64,000 nt of DNA from Anadara kagoshimensis (Eukaryota; Mollusca; Bivalvia; Arcoida; Arcidae), in NCBI GenBank assembly GCA_021292105.1, contig CM037865.1, forward strand, positions 74,106,128 to 74,170,127. The letters are read 5' to 3'. The first letter of the stretch is position 1, and each line of letters begins with the position of its first letter. Positions 54,201 through 63,200 of the stretch are shown in pieces. The position numbers and the translations under genes were made by a program. The notes under the pieces were generated by a model. The model was not told the origin of the DNA and made no database searches. It saw only the letters and a program-made list of their open reading frames with translations.

Positions 54201-57200
54201 CTTTTCCTTAAAAAGTATAAAGGGCATTTGGTTAATCCTATGATAAATTTGTTTACATATATATTTATAAAAAAAATTATGATAGAGTTGTTGAAATATA
54301 ACTTATTTAAGTGATTTCAAGGGTCTTATTTAATTTTTCTGGTGTTTTGCTTGCATAAGCTATTGTAAAGTTGGCAAGTTTACAAGAAATAAAAAATTAC
54401 AAGATTATCTCAAAATTGATAAATGTAGATTCAGAGATTATAAAGTTTCATTTATTAAAATTTCAATGAATTCATTCATGGGAAAATACAAAAATAAGAT
54501 TGAAAAATAAGACCCTTTGGTCATTGATATGTGTATAAAATTGTTAAAAATTGTAAAAAATACATTAAGGTGCTTCAAACTCTGCTCAAATCTGTTTATC
54601 ATAAGGCCTAAGGGATTTAAATTTTTATTACAATTTTTCTTTAAAAATATATATATTTATTTATTGTTTTTCTTTTTTTCTTATTTTTGTTTTATTTATT
54701 TATTTTTTTAATATTTTTATTTTTATTTTTATTTTATTGAAAATTTCATCACTATCTATTAAGATGTTGATTTCCTCCTCAACAAATGTCACATTATTAT
54801 TATTGTTATGTATGTATATATCTTTACATAATAAAGAGACTTGCTTACAGATGTTTACTTATCATCAATACATCATGGATAGTTGTCATCATCAGACTGG
54901 GTGATATATCATCTCCGTCATCACACCGTGTGGGACACTTATCTTACTTAATATAGGTAAGACTCAGGGATTTAATCAGGAATTTATACTAATCTGGTGA
55001 TAAATTGATATACTTACATGTTATACTTATGTCACATACAGAAAAAAACAACAATACACCCACCCACACTCTGTATGTTCAAGTTGACTGTAAAGGGGGG
55101 TCTGTGGTGACCTTTTGTCACACACAAACCCCACCCAACCACTCACTCCTTACATGTTCAACTTGATCATAGCAGGGTCTTATGGTGGCCATGTCACACA
55201 TACCTTGTTTGTTTAAGTTAATCATAAAGGGTTTTGTGCCTTATGTCATACACAAACCTGCCATCACAAACCTACCCAACCACCTAACAACACCTTACAG
55301 TCAACTTGATCATAGAAGGGTCTATGGTGACCTTTTGTTATACACTTTGTCACAACAGCTGAAAAAATTTCTGATGTGACGTGTCTTACAAGAAACCACT
55401 GAAAAACTGACTGATGTGATGAATCTTGTCACACAGACAACAGATAAACAGCTGATATGACATGAAACAGCATGCATCCAAACACTCTGTCGATAAAAAA
55501 AAACAACACACAAAACACAACATGCATGTTCAGCAACTCGATCAATAATTACATTATATAGTGCGTCAATAAACAGGTAATTTACACAGGTAAACATTTT
55601 GTACATAAATGTATGTAATATACTGCAAAAGGTAAGTTTAGTCATCTTTACTTCTAGTCTGTATCAGTTAAGTCTTGGTTACCTGGATCTAATTAATCAA
55701 GGTACAGATAGGTATTATAGGAAGTTTAGTTTGATGTTCTTATATACAGGTGGTAATTAACAGGTGTAGAACAATGGTTTTATCATTCAAAATACATAAT
55801 ATGATGATTTAGAAATCCATGATTGATATTTTAAACTTGTTATATAATATGTCTGTCAAGAATTACAGAAGACTCCAAACATGTTCTCTGTTTTGAATTA
55901 CGGTACTCTTGTGTATCAGAATTAAGAGTATCAATTATTTGTTGTACTCATGTTATTGTTGTAAAATTAAAATGTTTGTGCTTAAAATTTACTGTCATGT
56001 AATTGATAATACAATACTAATTATGTACATGATGATTTGTGTTTTACAGGGCGACGGTCAAAAGGAAAGGGGGATATATATAAAGTCAGTTGTAAAGAGT
56101 GGAGCAGCAGATATTGTAAGTATCAACACTCGAGAGTTTGTTTATGTCGATGCTCTTCATTCTTTTCGTCAAAGGTGTTTTGGTACTTTGAACATATTGG
56201 GACTTGGCATTTGTCACTGGTGGTATCTGTAAACATATTACTAAGTCGGATGTATAGTATGGCCAATATGATGTTAGAAATAGCTAATACTGTTACACAA
56301 CTCAGAATCTACCGGTATATCTATTCAGTTTCGAGCGAGATAGATTATTTAATTGCTTGGTTTAAAACTTGTATCAGTTAAACTTAAATGCATTGTGACT
56401 TCAACATATACATAATTCAATGAACCAAACTAAGTACAATATTGGGTCTGGAATAAGCCTGGTTTTCATGACAATAATGACTATTTGTTAGTTCCATGAA
56501 GGATTATGTCATATGGTTTGTACTTAAAAATTGCAAGCATCAACAAATGTACCTCCATTGAATCGACGTATCGCCTTCCACACCCACAATGTTCCAACAA
56601 AGGCCCGGCATGCTTGAATTAGACGCAAAAAGAATAAAAAAAACTCTGTCTGAATTTGCAGTTTAATGACGTCAATGACACTAGTACATCATTAGCTGCC
56701 TTGGCACTGTACCATGATGGCGGTCAGTGTCTGAACATCGTGGGCGTGGCCGGCGATACGTCAATTCTATTGTACAAGAGTTCCTTGACAGCTTGACCAC
56801 TGGCTGTTCCAGATGTAGTTTCTGTTTGGTCTACTTTTGAATGGATAAATTGGCAAGCCTAGCATTGTGTTAATCAGGTGTACCTTATTATTGTAAACTA
56901 AAAATATTGTTACATAAATGGCACAATTTCAACAAAATTTATTCACCAACATTTTTAATCCAACCAAACATTTATTACACAGCAGTTCTCCATGTTTAAT
57001 TATTGATTGTGAGATGCACCCATATATTATGATATTAATCTTGATTTGTCTCCCCTTTGTAGGATGGCAGGCTGCAGGCTGGAGATCAGCTTTTAGAGGT
57101 AGATGGCAAAAGTCTTGTGGGACTTACTCAGGAAAAGTAAGGATATTTACATTGGCTTTTATAAGCTAGAGTAATTCAATTTCTGATCAATATCTATATT

Positions 57201-60200
57201 TTACTTCCTGCATGTATTGTAACAAAGTGTTTAGTTATGGTAAAGTAAACTTACATTTGCTCTTTGTATATTGTTTTCCACCCTTCAGTAAGAGTTATGT
57301 AATTATAAACAATACAGAAAATATGAACTACTTTTCCTAGAATAAATTTACTATGCTGATTACAAATCATTTGCAGATTTTCAGTCAAACAAAATGGGAT
57401 TTCTGAGTCATGACAAAATGGCTAATTTCTAAATCATATCTGTGCTTTTCTTGGGATTTTGGAAATCCCACATTTGCAAAATGATTACATTTTGATCAAA
57501 TTTTAATGAAAATATTTATGATTTACCTAACCCTAACTTATCTCTGACATGTATTAATATGTTTGTTTTTGACTATGACAAATATAACGATTATTCCTCC
57601 TTTGTAGAACATTTAGTTATCAAATTATTATTTTGTTATTATAGAGCTGCTGAGTTAATGACAAGAACTGGTCAAACTGTAACACTCAAAGTAGCTAAAC
57701 AAGGCGCCTTCTACCACGGTCTAGCCACATTACTTAGTCAACCTTCACCTATTATGCAAAGAGGTAAGAATTCATTTAGTTTCTATAGTAGTTAGTTACT
57801 ATATTTCCTGTTGTATATTTCAGCAAAATTCTTGCATTTGTAAATTGGGTCATACTTGTGACTTCAATATCATAGTCACTACATATTGCAATATACTTTT
57901 GGCATTGCATGAGGATAAGTCAGTAAATTTTTTTAAATGATCAGTAAATATATAGGAAAATTGAATTTTCAAAGTGTATTATGTCAACTGTATAGTTACA
58001 TTGTAAAATACACATCAAAATTTTTGTTTTCATAAATAGAAAATTAGATTTAGATAAGAAATTATACACACATTAATATTGCACAGTATAGAGTGGATTC
58101 AGGCACATTGACACTAGTTACATTTACTTTATATCAATTTTCTATATCTCTAGCTTCCCCTAAGAAGCCTGCCAGTCCTATGATAAATAAACAAAGACCC
58201 CAGGAAGAAGGACCTCCCCCTTATAACGGTAACATGGAGATGGATAGACGACATTTACCAGGGCCACACCCTGCCCGGCAAGCCGCCATGCAGAGTCCAC
58301 ACAGCAGATCATCACCATCATTAAACAGTAGGTATTTTATACATCTGATGTGCTGATTGGTTAGTACCCACACCATGTGACATGTCCCATCATGCTAGGG
58401 TTGATGAGCAGAGTTTGAAGCATGTTGCAAACTGGAGAATTCATATTGAAGGAATCTATGAAAAATGATAATTGAAAATTTTCCAAAAAATCCACAAGAG
58501 ATCTTAGAATAGAAGTTGATATTCATTTCAAAATAAAAAAGGTAAAAAAGAGAAATTGGAATTTGTAATTCTGTGTGGCATTACCATTTTAGATTCCTTA
58601 ATATGTTATAATTCAGTTTGCATATTGTTTTGATATTTATGTCCCTGTCCGTTGTTAACACATAAATTTGATTTCTTGACTGTTTAATCTTTACCTAGAG
58701 TACAGAAAAGGTGTAACACATAAAGATATGGAAAATATCTACAGTAGAGATGCTCTGTGGAGATTGGTTTTACAAGCAGAAAAAAATAACTTGGTCGCTA
58801 GAAGTTTTGGAAACCATTTGCCTGAATCTATTAAATCAGGCATTGCAGATAAGAAAGTTATGGACGACAATGTTCGCATTCGCAGTAAAAGTGTTGGTGC
58901 ATTAGATGCTCCTAAGTTATTTAATGACAATGTGCATACTAATGACAGGAATGGTAATATAGAAAATGTACCACTGAAACATCCGGTGGCTCATAGGCCA
59001 GATGGATATATTACGAGTCAGAGAGGTGTTGTATTACAAAAATCTAACTCTATGGGACGTAATGGTTTCATTGATTATCGAAAACGAATACAGTCCGAAA
59101 CTGATTTACGTAACAGTAAAATACGAGATAATCTTGTTGATATGCGAGATTTACAGGCTGAGGTGAGACAAATGAAAAAGTTACAAACTATGGATGATTC
59201 TAGAATTCAGTATGGAAAGGAGCCAAGAGGTCGTCTACGGCAAAAACGAATGACTCAACAAGAACGTCGTCAGAGAAGTAAATCTACCAGTGATTTACAT
59301 AGGATGAAAATAGGTCAGATGAATGGCGATGCGTTTCAGGGGTATGATGTCAATGGAGGTGTCGGAGAGAATGACCATAATGTAATGCAAGAATTACACA
59401 ACAAAATGCAAAATTTCTTAGAAAGGAAGAAAGAAAAACAAGCAACAAAAATAAAACAATTAAAGGAACTGGTAGGATATAGAGAAAGGGTGCCATTATC
59501 TCCCTTGAATGATTACAATCAAAAAGTTCAAAAGCCACGACCACGTTCAAGTGGATACCATTCACTAAGTGGAACAAGTGATATATCTGTATCAGATGAT
59601 GTATTTAATAATGATGTTGTAATGAGAGAAAAGAGAGGTCGTCGTCATGGTAACACAAGTCATAGTGAAGGAGATAGATGGAATTTAGATTATGATTCTG
59701 TATTCCGTGTCAGGAGTAATGGCTCGGAAAGAAGTTATGATAATAGCTCGATGTTGGAGATGAGTAGAAGACGACAAAAAGCTCAGCATGATAATCGTAA
59801 CAGAGCAGAAAAATCGAGGTCATTTTCTTATGGCACCCAGAGTCTGCCTAGAAATATAGAAAACTATCGCAAACCTAGAGGACCTATACCTAATTTTCAC
59901 GGGGTTCAAAGGTCACTGAGTGCTCATGGTCCACCTAGATCTTATAGAGACAATAGATTAGTTAACCATTATGCTTATAGAAATGACTCTATGAGGGACT
60001 CGTACAGTTCTGTTAGCGTGACCTCTGACTCGTATCGTTTATCTGATGGTTATATACACAGCCAACATGCACCTGTTGGCTTTATTACACGACATCCAAG
60101 GAGTAAAAGTATCACGTCATTACCAATTCGTAAGTTTACGTGACAATGCAGGAAGTATATGCAATATTGTCTCACCATATAATGGGGACCATTTAATATA

Positions 60201-63200
60201 ATTTTTTTGTATCGTAAATAAATTACTGTATAAGTAGAAATGCTCACTTTTATAAATTTCTGTGGTTTTAATATTTGGGGAAATTTTATGGGTTATGTTA
60301 GGTAGGATGTATACACATCTTATGTTTAATTTGCTGGGGGGGGTGGTTATATTTTCACAATTGATCAGTATTGCGAAACTGGCAAACAATGTTAATGTTT
60401 CTACATGTACAGTAGATTATTTGAAAAATTGGACTTAAGAGCATTAAGGCAAGAATAGACCAAATATGGTACAAAACAGTATAAAATATTTAAAAATGTT
60501 CTTAAACATTACTGATATACCAGCACCATATTCATTAATAATGTACAATTAAAAAATGCCTGGTTTTATGGGAGATTTTCATTTAAATTCTTGTAAGGGA
60601 TTAAACAAGTTTTGATAATTAACAATCAGACTTGTGGTCTTGATCTAATTTCTCACAAATTATGGTACAAACTTTACCAAATATACAAATATACAATCAA
60701 TAAAGTTGTTACATATTGATTAAAAAAAATATAAAGAAAGTAAAAAAAATCTGAAGATTTTGAGACAAAAAGACTGTTTATAAAACATTTGAGTAATGGT
60801 CTCCATGTTGTTTTATTGTAATATGTGTTGCTATTAGTTCAGATTTAATTTGTTTTTACAATTCCTACTTTCAGGTGATGGAACTGGTTCAGATCGTGGC
60901 CGACCGTCAGCATCAGCACGAGACTTACGTGATCATCATCATTCCCCGCACATGCAGCAGTCTCATCCAGATAGATACCAACAAAGAGAGATGGACCCTA
61001 AATCAAAATCTATCCCAAATCTTAGGATGGACACATCTTTCGAACATAAAGATCCCCAACACAATATGCGTCCAGCAGCTTCAGTTGGGGCATTACAGAA
61101 TGCTGGGAATTTCCATGATTATTATAATCAGAGGCCGGACCCTAGAGATTTACATGGAAACGATTATGAAAACACTCCAAATGTTGATCCTAGATTTAAT
61201 AAACCACATCAGGACATGAGAAATGATAGAGGTTATCCTGAGGGTCAACACATGCCACCTGGTGGCCAGTTTGGAAAGTCACAACATCCAATGGAAAGAG
61301 GTCCACCGTCATCTCGTACATCATCTGCTAGTGTAGGGATGACCGACCACATTCTGCGTACTATCCTCAAACACAAGACAGGCCTGTTGTTAGAAATGAA
61401 AGGCCAGTGTCAATGGAGGTCAATCCAAATCGTGTGGAAGATTGGCAACATCGTTATGGATTGGAGGACAACAGCTTTGATAATCGTGATCCTAATTATG
61501 TTAATACTCTTCCACCATCACAGCAAATGCAAAATAATGGTTATGTGAATCAGGGTGACATTCCAAAATTAACTGCTAACAATGAATCACGACAACCTAA
61601 CTTTTATGAAAATACTATGGCAAGGCAACAGGAGCCAACTCCAGCATTCCATCAATTACGCAGACCACAAAACGAAAATGAAAAACCTAGGCCTGCAGTG
61701 GCAGCCAAACCTTTCGTAGCTCCAAAACCCACAACTCCAAAAGTGCAACCAGCTGATATACCTAGAGTTGATGTAAATAATAAAAACTCTCAACCACATT
61801 TTTATGATCCACGGATGCAAAACGAACAACAGAGGTCGCCTAATTCTTCAGTGCCAAGTAATTACATTCCAGGTCGTCCTCTGATGACACACTCTCACAG
61901 TACTGGTTTTAATGACCCCAGACTGAACAAATCTGTGCCAGGTGGTAGAGAGATATATAATTCTCATCATCTTAGTCCAGACTTGCCTCCTCCACCTAAC
62001 GAAATTCCTCCAGAACTGCCACCTCCTCCTTCCTCTGATGATTTACCAGAAGAGTTACCCCCCTTGCCACCTCCACCTACAACAGATTACAAACCTATGC
62101 AACAAGCTGAATATGTGAATCATCCAATGAATCCAGCATTTGGTGGTCCTCATAATTATCAATATGAACAACAGCAGAGACAACAACAAGCTAACATACA
62201 TCATTCACCACCACAGACATCGAATGCCTTGAAGGTCCAGATGCCACAAGGATATCATCCTAATAATGATTATCAGAACATTAACTATGACAGCAGACCT
62301 AATCGTTCTTTTGAATCTCAATCTCAGCATTCTCCTGGTCATGTTTACGAAACTTATGATAGTAAAGCACAAACATTACCGACCAATTATCAGCCCCCGA
62401 TGTATGACAGCAAGGCACAATCCTTACCAGCTAATTATCAGGCACCACCACATATACAACAACAGTTACAACAGAACAGTGTGCAACAAAATCGTAATAG
62501 ACTTGTATCGGAAATGAGTGAATTGACAAGTAAATTTAATAAAGATGGTAAAAATCAGTCATTGACATCGCCATGGGATCGAGATGAAAAGGAAAAATTA
62601 CAAAAAATGCAGGAAGAGGAATTGAGTCGATTGAGAGAACAAGAAATCAATGAGCTGGAATCTCGGTCTTACTTGTCACCCCAAGAACAGGATAGATTGA
62701 GGAAGTTACGATTAGAACAGGAATTCCAGCGGAGGGTTCAGGAAGTATCCGGGAAAGATGATGATGAGGAGGACTCCGATACAGATATTACAAATAACAC
62801 ACAAGCGGTAAGTCTACATATACAGCATTATAAATACAATGTTATAACATGTAAGGTTAAAAAAAATGTAAATGTAGTAATTTTGTCACAGAAATGTTGA
62901 TAGTGATTTTTACAATTCTGAGATGACAAATATGAGTTTTATTTTATTGAGGAGTTGCTGACACTCCTCTCGGTTCTTTCATTACATTGAGGGTCATCTC
63001 TAAGATGGTGACAGAAATAGAGAAAATCACAAGAACTTCGAAATGCCAACTGAAGAACTTTCTCACACTAGAATCTATAGTTGGATTTTAACCGAGGTAG
63101 TGTGAGATGCTTTATATTATTTGTAAGTCATCCTAGCTAATACAGTGAAATAACATGTCATTGTGTTCTACACTTGATTCTATCTTTTTAGATTGGTATT

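Larger units (their letters stand above)
42063..56049 (+). other. afadin intron 16 (14.0 kb), inside the PDZ domain
   Basis: This is the largest intron, between the GLSI loop exon and the next PDZ exon. It is mostly plain AT-rich DNA. Items seen: a (CAT)n patch at 42533-42575; a GT/GA microsatellite at 45180-45237; a repeat fragment at 46560-46690; a doubled CTACCTTCTTCATCATACCC at 48700-48760; SINE-like tail pieces near 49890-50320 and 51060-51205; and diverged direct repeats at 55075-55340. Small ORFs here, such as 47856-48095 (-) and 48570-48902 (-), show no family signature. Confidence 0.8.

Noticed and set aside
54517..54711. + strand ORF rich in Phe/Ile/Tyr that looks like a membrane protein
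   Set aside because: The hydrophobic run comes from a T-rich low-complexity stretch in an intron.
58739..59577. Minus-strand ORFs opposite exon 21
   Set aside because: Antisense shadows of a long coding exon.
61320..61345. Programmed ribosomal frameshift in exon 22
   Set aside because: No slippery heptamer is visible at the GGGATG site, and a second similar one-base loss at 41935 makes sequence error the simpler explanation.
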